Shown in pieces: positions 1-5,586 of a stretch of 5,591 nucleotides of DNA. Both the position numbers and the translations under genes were made by a program. Under the pieces are notes generated by a model, which saw only the letters and a list, made by a program, of their open reading frames with translations, searched no databases and had not been told where the DNA came from. Source of the DNA: Syntrophomonadaceae bacterium (GTDB lineage: Bacteria; Bacillota; Syntrophomonadia; Syntrophomonadales; Syntrophomonadaceae); the NCBI GenBank assembly GCA_012522705.1, contig JAAYJY010000299.1, forward strand, positions 1 to 5,591. Direction: 5' to 3'. How positions within the stretch are numbered: position 1 is the stretch's first letter; each line of letters begins with the position of its first letter.

Positions 1-1404
1 CCCTAATCCATAGATACGCCCCACCTCCGGCTCTTCGGCAGCCCGGTTTCTGATGGAGGGAGAGAGGCGGCTGTTTTGAATGGCTTCATAGACCTGGTCA
101 GATTCTATTTGCACAGGGTTACCTCCCCCCAGATGCATGGCCAAGCCATAGGCGTCCAGGAGTATCTTGTTGGCACCGCGTCCATCGTGGCAATACTGGC
201 TGATTATCTGACCTACTCCAGGAGCAATTTTTATACCCAGTTTATCAGCGGAAATGATTATTATTTCTTCAATATGAGCAGGCCCCAGAGGTTCGAAGTA
301 TACCTCCATGCAACGGGAGCGGAAAGCAGGACTTATCTCTTCCGGATCACGGGTGGTGGCGCCGATAAGCAGGAAATCTGCGGGCACTCCTTCCGTGAAA
401 ATCTTCTTAATGTATTGTGGCACCCGTTCGTCGGCGGGATCAAAATAGGATGATTCAAAGAAAACTCTTTTATCCTCCATCACCTTAAGTAGCTTGTTTT
501 GTAGGTAACTGTCCATCTCTCCGATCTCATCAATAAACAATATTCCCCCATGGGCACTGGACACCAACCCCAATTTGGGTTCGGGGATGCCTTCTTCGGC
601 CAGTTCGCGCCGTGCTCCTTGATAGATTGGATCATGAACCGACCCCAGCAAGGGATTAGTTGATTCTCGCGGATCCCATCGCAATGTCGTGCCATCCACC
701 TCTATAAACGGCGCATCCTCGCGAAAGGCCGAGCCAATTCTGGTTTTGGCGATGTCCAAAGCCAGTCTGGCGCAGGTGGTTTTGCCCACTCCGGGCGGAC
801 CATACAATATTATATGCTGAGAAAAAGGTGTGCTGAGTTTGGCAATCAAGGCCCGTAATGCTGTGTCCTGCCCTATCACCTCTTCTATCCGTCCCGGGCG
901 CACTCGCTCAAAGGCGGAAACCCTAAACCCGTCCCGTTCCATCTTTTCTAAATGCCCCAGCTTCTTCAGTGTCTGGGCATTCTCATGGTTGCTACTCTGC
1001 TTCTTGACCACTTCCCGCTTGATGTCCTGCAGATAATCATTATACCGGACCTCCATCTTCTCCTGTACTCTTTGCTGCAACTGCTTCTCTACCGCCCGCC
1101 GGGCATAACGATCCGCCGCTATGTCCTCAAGGCGATCCAGGACCGTGACCAGATCGATTCCCGGTTCCATGCTGGTCAAGGTAGGGTCTTCTTCCAGGAG
1201 TTTTTGCAGTGCCAACATCCGGTCCCGTATATCCTCAGCCTGTATCAAATCAATAGCATCAAGCTTGCTGGCCCTCAAAATAAACCCACGGGTCCCATAA
1301 AGGTGTTCAAGTTGTTTGAAGAGGGTGTCAACCCGTTCTTCTATGTTTGTTTGAGGATTCGAGCGCCAATCCTTCCACTTCTTGTGCTTCATCCGATATA
1401 ACAC
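1..1404 (-). CDS. lonC: LonC-type (sporulation-associated) Lon family ATP-dependent protease, C-terminus cut by window edge
   Basis: The frame is open from a GTG at 1404 to the window edge: 468 codons with no stop. The start has GGAGGA (1418-1413) 8 nt upstream; an in-frame ATG at 1392 is the alternative. Visible parts are a basic N-terminus, a charged helical region around residues 85-150, and an AAA+ module with Walker A GPPGVGKT (202-209, K208), Walker B ILFIDEIGEM (D292, E293) and a conserved stretch YIKKIFTEGVPADFLLIGAT followed by the Arg-containing SPAFRSRC. The visible part ends at EVGRIYGLG, the expected entry into the Lon proteolytic domain. Family members are roughly 630 residues, so the Ser-Lys catalytic dyad should lie beyond the edge. 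From family knowledge, this LonC group occurs only in some endospore formers, close to forespore LonB, and is thought to act in sporulation. Both ATPase motifs are intact, unlike the ATP-independent Lon-like proteases that have also been called LonC. It follows rplI by 19 nt and is probably cotranscribed. The family call is strong; the sporulation role is inferred. Confidence 0.92.
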   Translation of the reverse strand, partial: MLYRMKHKKWKDWRSNPQTNIEERVDTLFKQLEHLYGTRGFILRASKLDAIDLIQAEDIRDRMLALQKLLEEDPTLTSMEPGIDLVTVLDRLEDIAADRYARRAVEKQLQQRVQEKMEVRYNDYLQDIKREVVKKQSSNHENAQTLKKLGHLEKMERDGFRVSAFERVRPGRIEEVIGQDTALRALIAKLSTPFSQHIILYGPPGVGKTTCARLALDIAKTRIGSAFREDAPFIEVDGTTLRWDPRESTNPLLGSVHDPIYQGARRELAEEGIPEPKLGLVSSAHGGILFIDEIGEMDSYLQNKLLKVMEDKRVFFESSYFDPADERVPQYIKKIFTEGVPADFLLIGATTRDPEEISPAFRSRCMEVYFEPLGPAHIEEIIIISADKLGIKIAPGVGQIISQYCHDGRGANKILLDAYGLAMHLGGGNPVQIESDQVYEAIQNSRLSPSIRNRAAEEPEVGRIYGLG

Positions 1405-1423
1405 TGAAAGTATCCTCCCCTGA

Positions 1424-1870
1424 TCACTCAGGCGCCACTTTTAGTTTTACCTCTGCTTGTACAGCAGGATATATCTTGATGTTAATGGTATAATTGCCCA
1501 CATGCTTGATAGGCTCTCCAACTTCAATTTTTTTCTTGTCAATGGTTACACCGAAATTCTCCTGCAGAACCTCTGCTATTTCCTTGGGTGTTACCGCTCC
1601 AAACAGTCGGTCCCCGGACCCGGTCTTGACCTTTATATTGACCTGCTGACCGTGTAGTTTGCTTTTCATGATTTCGGCCTTTTCTTTCTCGGCGTTCTTC
1701 TTTTTCTCCGCTTTGATTCCCTTTTCCTCAATCTCTTTCAGGCGCGTCTTGGTAGCCTCTTCCGCCAAGCCCTGCGGTATTAGATAATTGCGGCCATACC
1801 CATCTGATACCTCCATAATTTGACCTTTGCTCCCCAACTTCTTGACATCCTGGATCAGAATAACCTTCAC
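1424..1870 (-). CDS. rplI: 50S ribosomal protein bL9
   Basis: The protein has 148 residues, the normal length for bL9, a large-subunit protein that binds 23S rRNA near the L1 stalk base and helps maintain reading frame. The N-terminal domain starts VKVILIQDVKKLGSKGQ and carries the family signature (GQIMEVSDGYGRNYLIP, about residues 16-32). A long, very charged Lys/Glu helix follows (about 44-75), the bL9 connecting rod, and then the C-terminal rRNA-binding domain (about 78-148, including GDRLFGAVTPKEIAEVL). The frame stays open 104 codons further upstream, but that part only shadows yybS. GTG 1870 is the right start because AAGGAGG lies 7 nt before it and the family's N-terminus begins there. 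The ribosome binding site sits inside the last codons of yybS, and only 2 nt separate the yybS stop from this start, so translational coupling is likely. Confidence 0.97.
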   Translation of the reverse strand: MKVILIQDVKKLGSKGQIMEVSDGYGRNYLIPQGLAEEATKTRLKEIEEKGIKAEKKKNAEKEKAEIMKSKLHGQQVNIKVKTGSGDRLFGAVTPKEIAEVLQENFGVTIDKKKIEVGEPIKHVGNYTINIKIYPAVQAEVKLKVAPE

Positions 1871-1872
1871 CT

Positions 1873-2829
1873 CTATCCCTCCTTCTTTGGCTCCAGTCTC
1901 CGGTAATTCATTAATGAATCGAAAAGACCCAAAAGGCCAAGAAAAACCATGGCCGGCAGAGTAAAGAATAGTACATTCAGTACAATGATAGCTAACCACC
2001 ACTGACGGGCCCTTACCGACATTCGCTTCCACAGGTAGGCCATGGTGGCGATTCCAAAATAAATCGCCACCGGAACGGATGTCACGACCAAATTGGAGCC
2101 CACATAATACCAGGGAGTTGTACCTCCCCAGCCCCACAGCATCAGCACCAATCCGGATATTACTATCCAAACTATCGGCCACGGCATTACCTCTTCAGAG
2201 AAGCGTTTTGGGTGCGGAATCGGTAACTCCCGGGTGCGGCCATAATAGATTCCCAGGCGGAGGATCACAAACACCGCCACCATGGCTTGGATGTAATACC
2301 AAGCGGGTAAATGACGAAAAGACCATATATATATCTCAGTGAATTGGCTTCTCAATTCTTCCCGGCTCATCCCTCGTTTTTCGTAAAACCCAAGCATGCC
2401 ACTATCGGAAAGTATCTCCAGGTTCGCGTCGACTTGGGCTTTGATTCCCTGGGGGGAGACGGATATGTCTTCCCCTTGGTTGGCGAAATAGGCTGTCCCT
2501 AAGAATAGACTGACTAACAGCAACACGGACAGAATCCCTCGAGCCTGCACTTCATAATAGCCTTTTTGGCTGCCTAATTGAAGGGCCATAATTAAGGATG
2601 GCAAGCCAAAAATAAGAAAAGAAAACCAAGCTCTGTCTCCGGCAATTCCGAATAGGAGCAGCGTATTGAGTACAAATATGATTAATAACTGACGAGCCCC
2701 CGTCCAAAAAATCCCCAGCAGCAGCGTGACACCCCATACTAAACCGCTGACTACCGCCAAGGGTGATGAAAGACTCATCACCAAGCACGCAAGCGAAGAA
2801 ATAAGTAAAATCCTGGCAAGACCAACCAC
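1873..2829 (-). CDS. yybS: YybS-like DUF2232 multispanning membrane protein
   Basis: The protein has 318 residues and is very hydrophobic. About nine membrane segments can be drawn: roughly 5-22, 24-43, 47-63, 67-85, 98-115, 172-195, 217-235, 241-265 and 277-303. A larger hydrophilic section lies at about 116-170, and the tail is basic and polar (YRRLEPKKEG). The length, the loop between the two membrane blocks and the position between rpsR and rplI identify the DUF2232/YybS family of Firmicutes, whose biochemical role I do not know to be established. Resemblance to transporter membrane components is only a general one. The start is a GTG at 2829 with GAGG 6 nt upstream. It is the first gene after the rpsR terminator and overlaps the rplI ribosome binding site, so yybS-rplI-lonC look like one unit. 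In many Firmicutes gdpP follows yybS; here it does not. Confidence 0.88.
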   Translation of the reverse strand: MVGLARILLISSLACLVMSLSSPLAVVSGLVWGVTLLLGIFWTGARQLLIIFVLNTLLLFGIAGDRAWFSFLIFGLPSLIMALQLGSQKGYYEVQARGILSVLLLVSLFLGTAYFANQGEDISVSPQGIKAQVDANLEILSDSGMLGFYEKRGMSREELRSQFTEIYIWSFRHLPAWYYIQAMVAVFVILRLGIYYGRTRELPIPHPKRFSEEVMPWPIVWIVISGLVLMLWGWGGTTPWYYVGSNLVVTSVPVAIYFGIATMAYLWKRMSVRARQWWLAIIVLNVLFFTLPAMVFLGLLGLFDSLMNYRRLEPKKEG

Positions 2830-3018
2830 CCTATCACCTCTTCTTCTGGTCCTTGGCCTGGTATGCGCTATACAGACACCTCACTAACCCCTTTCTGCGC
2901 TGGCACACCTTTTTCCTGCCTAAGGGCCGATGCCTTCATCTTGCGGCAACCCCTGCCCGCAATACCACCATTATTACCGTGTTCGTTCCAGGCTCCTTAA
3001 CTGCTCTCCCACGGGTAG
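2830..3018 (-). other. Intergenic region upstream of yybS, with hairpin potential and a mini-ORF; no recognised element
   Basis: This 189-nt gap lies between the rpsR terminator and yybS and should hold the promoter of yybS-rplI-lonC. I see no convincing sigma-A promoter; a weak option is TTAAGG with an 18-nt spacer to TAATAA (about 2969-2999). On the minus strand a hairpin forms with arms TTGCGG (2962-2957) and CCGCAA (2946-2941), without a U-run. A 23-codon frame starts at ATG 2939 (MKASALRQEK...) and stops at TAG 2868; the same frame is open upstream to 2996. The yybS ribosome binding site (GAGG) lies at the yybS-proximal end. I did not recognise a known riboswitch, tRNA or small RNA. It could be a leader RNA, a decayed repeat or a leader peptide. 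Confidence 0.4.
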
Positions 3019-3043
3019 AAAAAAGCCCGCTATGTAGCGGGCT
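3019..3043 (-). terminator. Rho-independent terminator after rpsR
   Basis: On the minus strand AGCCCGCTA (3043-3035) pairs perfectly with TAGCGGGCT (3032-3024) across a 2-nt CA junction; in practice the inner pairs open to form the loop. A run of T follows (3023-3019). It begins 25 nt after the rpsR stop and closes the rpsF-ssb-rpsR transcript. There is no T-run in the opposite direction, so it should act only on minus-strand transcripts. Confidence 0.9.
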
Positions 3044-3068
3044 CTGGCCTTAATCAATTCTTCCGCCC

Positions 3069-3293
3069 CTATTCAGATGTATAGGGCAGCAGCGCCATGA
3101 TCCGAGCTCTCTTTACGGCTACCGTCAAGCGCCGTTGGTGTAAAGCGCAGTTGCCAGTTATGCGGCGGGGAAGTATTTTGCCCCGTTCGGTTATATAACG
3201 ACGCAGCTTAGCCAACTCTTTATAATCTATCCCCTCAACCTTGTCGGCACAGAACGTACACGGACGCCTTTTTTTACGTTTATCCCGTTTCAT
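3069..3293 (-). CDS. rpsR: 30S ribosomal protein bS18, zinc-binding (C+) form
   Basis: The protein has 74 residues, normal for bS18, which binds 16S rRNA in the platform together with bS6. It has the basic N-terminus MKRDKRKKRR and then C12-T-F-C15, with C49-A-L-H52 further on. These four residues make the zinc-ribbon set of the C+ type of bS18. The conserved core includes YKELAKLRRYITERGKILP and the RRLTVAVKRARIMALLPY end. ATG 3293 is chosen because the family starts there; AGGAGG lies 11 nt upstream. A TTG one codon earlier would have a better 8-nt spacing and cannot be excluded. The frame also runs open back to 3353 inside ssb, but that is a shadow. It follows ssb by 22 nt and is the last gene before the terminator. 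Confidence 0.97.
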   Translation of the reverse strand: MKRDKRKKRRPCTFCADKVEGIDYKELAKLRRYITERGKILPRRITGNCALHQRRLTVAVKRARIMALLPYTSE

Positions 3294-3315
3294 CAAACAA
3301 TAGTCCTCCTTATAT

Positions 3316-3753
3316 TTAGAACGGTATATCGTCCTCTTCATCCCGACGTACAATATCGATATCTTCCAACCTTACCTCGCGTCCCAAGTCTTCCCATGGA
3401 TCAGAATCGCTCTTGGTAAAGGAACTCTTGGGCGCTGAGCTAGTCGACGCCTTATCCAAAAACCGGACGTCATCGGCTACTACCTCGGTAGCTTTCCGCT
3501 TTTGCCCATCCTTGCCCTCATAGGTTCTCACTTGCAAACGCCCTTCTACGGCCGCCAGTCGGCCTTTTCCAAGGTAGTTCGCACACAACTCCGCCAACTG
3601 CCTCCAGGCTACGACATCAATAAAGTCGGTTTCATCCTTATTGAACTTTCGATCTACGGCCAGAGTAAAGTTGGCCACTGCCGTTCCGTTGGGGATATAC
3701 TTCAATTCCGGGTCACGCGTCAAGCGTCCGATCAAAATCACTCTGTTTAGCAT
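3316..3753 (-). CDS. ssb: Single-stranded DNA-binding protein
   Basis: The protein has 145 residues and coats single-stranded DNA in replication, repair and recombination, normally as a homotetramer. The OB fold occupies about residues 1-105 and opens MLNRVILIGRLTRDPELKY, with the typical DFIDVVAWRQLAELCANYL and GRLAAVEGRLQVRTYE blocks. A short Ser/Lys/Asp-rich linker follows, and the protein ends in the acidic tip DEEDDIPF, which recruits partner proteins. The linker is short compared with many Firmicute SSBs, but both functional ends are intact. The start ATG 3753 has AGGAG 6 nt upstream. It lies between rpsF (28-nt gap) and rpsR (22-nt gap), the conserved arrangement, and is expressed from the rpsF promoter. 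Confidence 0.97.
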   Translation of the reverse strand: MLNRVILIGRLTRDPELKYIPNGTAVANFTLAVDRKFNKDETDFIDVVAWRQLAELCANYLGKGRLAAVEGRLQVRTYEGKDGQKRKATEVVADDVRFLDKASTSSAPKSSFTKSDSDPWEDLGREVRLEDIDIVRRDEEDDIPF

Positions 3754-3781
3754 GGTCCTCTCCTCTCTGACCGTTTAACAG

Positions 3782-4075
3782 TTATTTTTCGTCTTTGCGA
3801 ATGATGATATGGCGCATCAGACTGTCGGATATCTTTATGACTCTATCCAATTCCTGGACAGTCTCGGGCTGACCCTTGAAATGCCATAAACTGTAGATTC
3901 CCTCTGCATAGTCTTCAATTCTGTACGCCATGCGCTTCCTACCCCATCCCGCGACCTCATCGGTGAACTCTCCGCCGAAATCATCAATGATCTTGCGAAG
4001 TCGATCTTTGATCTCCGTGATCTCTTCCTCGGCCAGGTCAGGTTTGATGATAAACATCATCTCGTATTCACGCAT
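3782..4075 (-). CDS. rpsF: 30S ribosomal protein bS6
   Basis: The protein has 97 residues, the usual size for bS6, a small-subunit protein that binds the 16S platform as a heterodimer with bS18. It starts MREYEMMFIIKPDL and carries the family signature in AGWGRKRMAYRIEDY, then the GIYSLWHFKG strand and the VIKISDSLMRHIIIR strand typical of the ferredoxin-like fold. ATG 4075 is the start: AGGAGG lies 7 nt upstream. A GTG two codons earlier (4081) is only 1 nt from that site and is rejected. It is the first gene of rpsF-ssb-rpsR, behind its own promoter and a structured leader, which suits autoregulation by the S6:S18 complex. Confidence 0.97.
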   Translation of the reverse strand: MREYEMMFIIKPDLAEEEITEIKDRLRKIIDDFGGEFTDEVAGWGRKRMAYRIEDYAEGIYSLWHFKGQPETVQELDRVIKISDSLMRHIIIRKDEK

Positions 4076-4151
4076 TCTCACACCTCCTCCCTATGGACTA
4101 AGCCCGCTATACGAGCAATGGCCCCGAACCTTTGTTCGGGGCAGGGACTTA
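4076..4151 (-). promoter_or_regulatory. Structured 5' leader of rpsF, possible S6:S18 autoregulatory RNA
   Basis: From the predicted transcription start (about 4151-4149) to the rpsF ATG the leader can fold. An outer stem pairs TAAGTCC (4151-4145) with GGGCTTA (4105-4099), seven pairs including one G-U. Inside it is a 9-bp hairpin, GCCCCGAAC (4142-4134 on the minus strand) with GTTCGGGGC (4129-4121), closed by a 4-nt loop. An alternative pairing, TCCCT (4147-4143) with AGGGA (4092-4088), would disrupt the outer stem and touch the ribosome binding site. Leaders bound by the S6:S18 complex are known upstream of rpsF in bacteria, but I could not match the known consensus residue by residue. The structure is seen; the regulatory role is inferred. 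Confidence 0.5.
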
Positions 4152-4157
4152 CACTAT

Positions 4158-4187
4158 ATTATACCAACTACCTGCTCAAGGTTGCAA
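4158..4187 (-). promoter_or_regulatory. Sigma-A promoter of the rpsF-ssb-rpsR operon
   Basis: The -10 box is a perfect TATAAT (4163-4158), preceded by TG one base away, so it is an extended -10. The -35 box TTGCAA (4187-4182) matches four of six consensus bases with an 18-nt spacer. Transcription should start near 4151-4149, giving a leader of about 75 nt. It sits just after the DUF951 stop, which separates the selD-DUF951 pair from the ribosomal operon. Confidence 0.85.
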
Positions 4188-4202
4188 CTAAGTGGATTGA
4201 TT

Positions 4203-4409
4203 TTATCTATTATTATCCGGTGCCTCATTCACAACCTTCAACATCTTGCGCTCAAACTCACTGCGAGGCAGCATTACTACCCGGCCACACCCGGTGCATC
4301 TAATCTTGATATCGGCACCCGTCCGCACCACTTCCCAGGTATAACTCCCGCAGGGATGCTGTTTCTTCATTTTGACCACATCCCCCAGCTGGAATACCTT
4401 CCTCTCCAT
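4203..4409 (-). CDS. DUF951 (YyzM-like) small conserved protein
   Basis: The protein has 68 residues counted from ATG 4409. It shows the family pattern: FQLGDVVKMKKQHPCGS (6-22), WEVVRTGADIKIRC (25-38), TGCGRVVMLPRSEFE. Residues H18, C20, C38 and C41 could bind a metal, which is inference. The family is widespread in Firmicutes, often directly upstream of rpsF near parB, and has no established function that I know. GGAG lies 8 nt before ATG 4409. ATG 4415 and GTG 4418 are alternatives, with AAGG 10 and 7 nt upstream, and would add two or three residues. It starts 32-41 nt after the selD stop and is probably cotranscribed with it. No terminator is seen after it, so some readthrough into rpsF is possible. 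Confidence 0.9.
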   Translation of the reverse strand: MERKVFQLGDVVKMKKQHPCGSYTWEVVRTGADIKIRCTGCGRVVMLPRSEFERKMLKVVNEAPDNNR

Positions 4410-4450
4410 CGTCATCACTCCATGACCTTCTGCCCAATATAATTCCTTTG

Positions 4451-5494
4451 TTATCTCCCTATTTTAATAGGCTTGAATCCACTATTCACCACCCTGCCAA
4501 TCTCAAAACACGGCTCCCCGCTCTCCTGCATCAGCTTGACAAACCGGTCAGCCTGTTCCTCGTTCAGGGCTACCAGTATCCCCCCGGCGGTTTCAGGTGC
4601 AAATATGAGCTCCCGCCTTGTGGGGTCTATCTCCGCAACATATTCCACCTTATCCGCCAAATAATCTCGATTATTGTAAGCTCCTCCCGGTATTAATCCA
4701 ATATTGGCATACTCCAGAGCCCCCTGCATAAATACTACTCGTTCTGCGTTTAACTCGATTTCAATGTCACTGGCTGCTGCCATCTCGTAAAGATGACCAA
4801 TCAAGCCGAAGCCGGTAACATCAGTGGCGGCCTTGGCTCCCACCGCTTGCATCGACTCGCAGGCAGTCCGGTTCAAGGTGGTCATCCATTTTATTGCTTC
4901 CTCGATTTCCACCGAAGAGGCCATTTCAGCTTTGATGGCTGTGGCGATGATTCCATTCCCCAGGGGCTTGGTTAAAAATAAACGCTCCCCCGGACGGGCC
5001 CCGCTATTTGTTATCACCTGATCGGGATGGACCAGTCCGCACACGCTCAACCCGTACTTGGGCTCGTTGTCGTCTACTGTATGACCGCCCACAACCAATG
5101 CTCCCGCTTCCACTACCTTGTCCAGGCCTCCCTCCAGTATCCTGCGTAAAACCCACAGATCCTGACACTGGGGATAACAGACCAGATTCATGGCCAACAA
5201 TGGCCGGCCCCCCATCGCATAGACATCATTGAGAGCATTGGCCGCCGCTACCTGTCCAAAGACAAAAGGATCATCCACCATGGGCGTAAAGAAATCCAGG
5301 GTCTGAATTAGTGCCAGATCATCAGTGAGACGAAAAACCCCGGCATCGTCACGGCTATCAATTCCAACCAATAAATTAGGGTTGCGGGGCCAATTCAACC
5401 CCGCCAGTACCGTTTCTAAGGTCCCCGGACCTATTTTGGCTGCTCAGCCAGCCGCTCGGACCATTTCCGTAAGTCGGAGGTTGTCTTCTGCCAC
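4451..5494 (-). CDS. selD: Selenophosphate synthetase (selenide, water dikinase), selenocysteine-containing
   Basis: SelD makes selenophosphate from selenide and ATP, the selenium donor for selenocysteine tRNA and for selenouridine in tRNA. Reading from GTG 5494 gives 347 residues, the usual family length, provided the TGA at 5446-5444 is read as selenocysteine. The N-terminus is then NLRLTEMVRAAG-U17-AAK20-IGPG, which lines up number for number with E. coli Cys17 and Lys20, the catalytic pair. Further motifs are RDDA (48-51), TLDFF (65-69), ANALNDVYAMGG (85-96), GGHTVDD (136-142), TDVTGFG (224-230) and PETAGG (300-305), all typical of the AIRS-like ATP-binding fold. A conventional gene call starts at TTG 5398 and loses the whole active-site segment. 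GAGGTGA lies 6 nt upstream of the GTG. Downstream, DUF951 follows closely. The enzyme identity is certain, and the Sec reading is very well supported by frame, alignment and the hairpin. Confidence 0.97.
5419..5446 (-). promoter_or_regulatory. Bacterial SECIS element within selD
   Basis: The UGA is at 5446-5444. Eleven nt later a perfect 5-bp stem AGGTC (5432-5428) and GACCT (5423-5419) encloses the loop CGGG (5427-5424). The loop begins 16 nt after UGA and has G at its second position, which fits what is known of bacterial SECIS hairpins bound by SelB. The stem is short, and its extension below AGGTC is interrupted by mismatches, so the exact fold is uncertain. Confidence 0.75.
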
Positions 5495-5586
5495 GGTGTA
5501 TCACCTCTTTTGTCCATTGCCTGAGCTTGATGCCCACCCTTGGAGCGGAATCTTTCCAGGAACACCTTGTATGCCTTGTAAGCCAT
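5431..5586 (-). CDS. Unidentified small or partial ORF overlapping the selD start
   Basis: A frame shifted relative to selD is open from the window edge to a TAG at 5433-5431. From ATG 5586 it would encode 51 residues beginning MAYKAYKVFLERFRSKGG and ending SERLAEQPK. The part upstream of the selD start is rich in Lys, Arg and aromatic residues and uses codons such as AAG, GTG and CTG, more gene-like than the other two frames. The last 64 nt overlap selD and may be only a shadow of it. Only 5 nt are visible before the ATG, so it may be the end of a longer gene. I recognise no family and assign no function. Another frame stops at TGA 5503-5501, 6 nt before selD, a spacing that would also suit an upstream operon partner, although its composition is less convincing. 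Confidence 0.25.
   Translation of the reverse strand: MAYKAYKVFLERFRSKGGHQAQAMDKRGDTPWQKTTSDLRKWSERLAEQPK
5501..5507 (-). promoter_or_regulatory. Ribosome binding site that fixes the selD GTG start
   Basis: GAGGTGA is followed by a 6-nt spacer and then GTG 5494. No comparable site stands before the TTG at 5398 that a gene finder would choose, so this site supports initiation upstream of the in-frame TGA. Confidence 0.8.

Noticed and set aside
76..453. Plus-strand open frame of 125 codons, and the other plus-strand frames
   Set aside because: All lie opposite strongly conserved minus-strand genes, show no family features and have no consistent ribosome binding sites.
1871..2182. Long N-terminal extension of bL9 (104 extra codons)
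   Set aside because: It overlaps yybS fully in another frame. The bL9 family starts at GTG 1870, which has its own ribosome binding site.
2957..2971. T-box-like sequence on the minus strand (ATGGTGGTATTGCGG resembles AGGGTGGTACCGCGG, 12 of 15)
   Set aside because: There is no room for a stem I between the upstream terminator and this site, no following terminator with a U-run, and the downstream gene is not an amino-acid-related gene. The match is probably chance.
2969..2999. Promoter TTAAGG - 18 nt - TAATAA for yybS
   Set aside because: The -35 box matches poorly and the -10 is only AT-rich; not enough to list as a promoter.
3024..3033. The 10-mer AGCCCGCTAT occurs both in the rpsR terminator and in the rpsF leader (4101-4110)
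   Set aside because: In a 5.6-kb window about fifteen shared 10-mers are expected by chance under equal base composition, so a regulatory link is not supported.
3294..3353. N-terminal extension of bS18 starting inside ssb
   Set aside because: The family N-terminus starts at ATG 3293 and AGGAGG stands before it; the extension only shadows the ssb end.
4121..4142. Strong 9-bp hairpin as a terminator for DUF951 or selD
   Set aside because: No T-run follows in either direction, and it lies downstream of a strong promoter, so it belongs to the rpsF leader.
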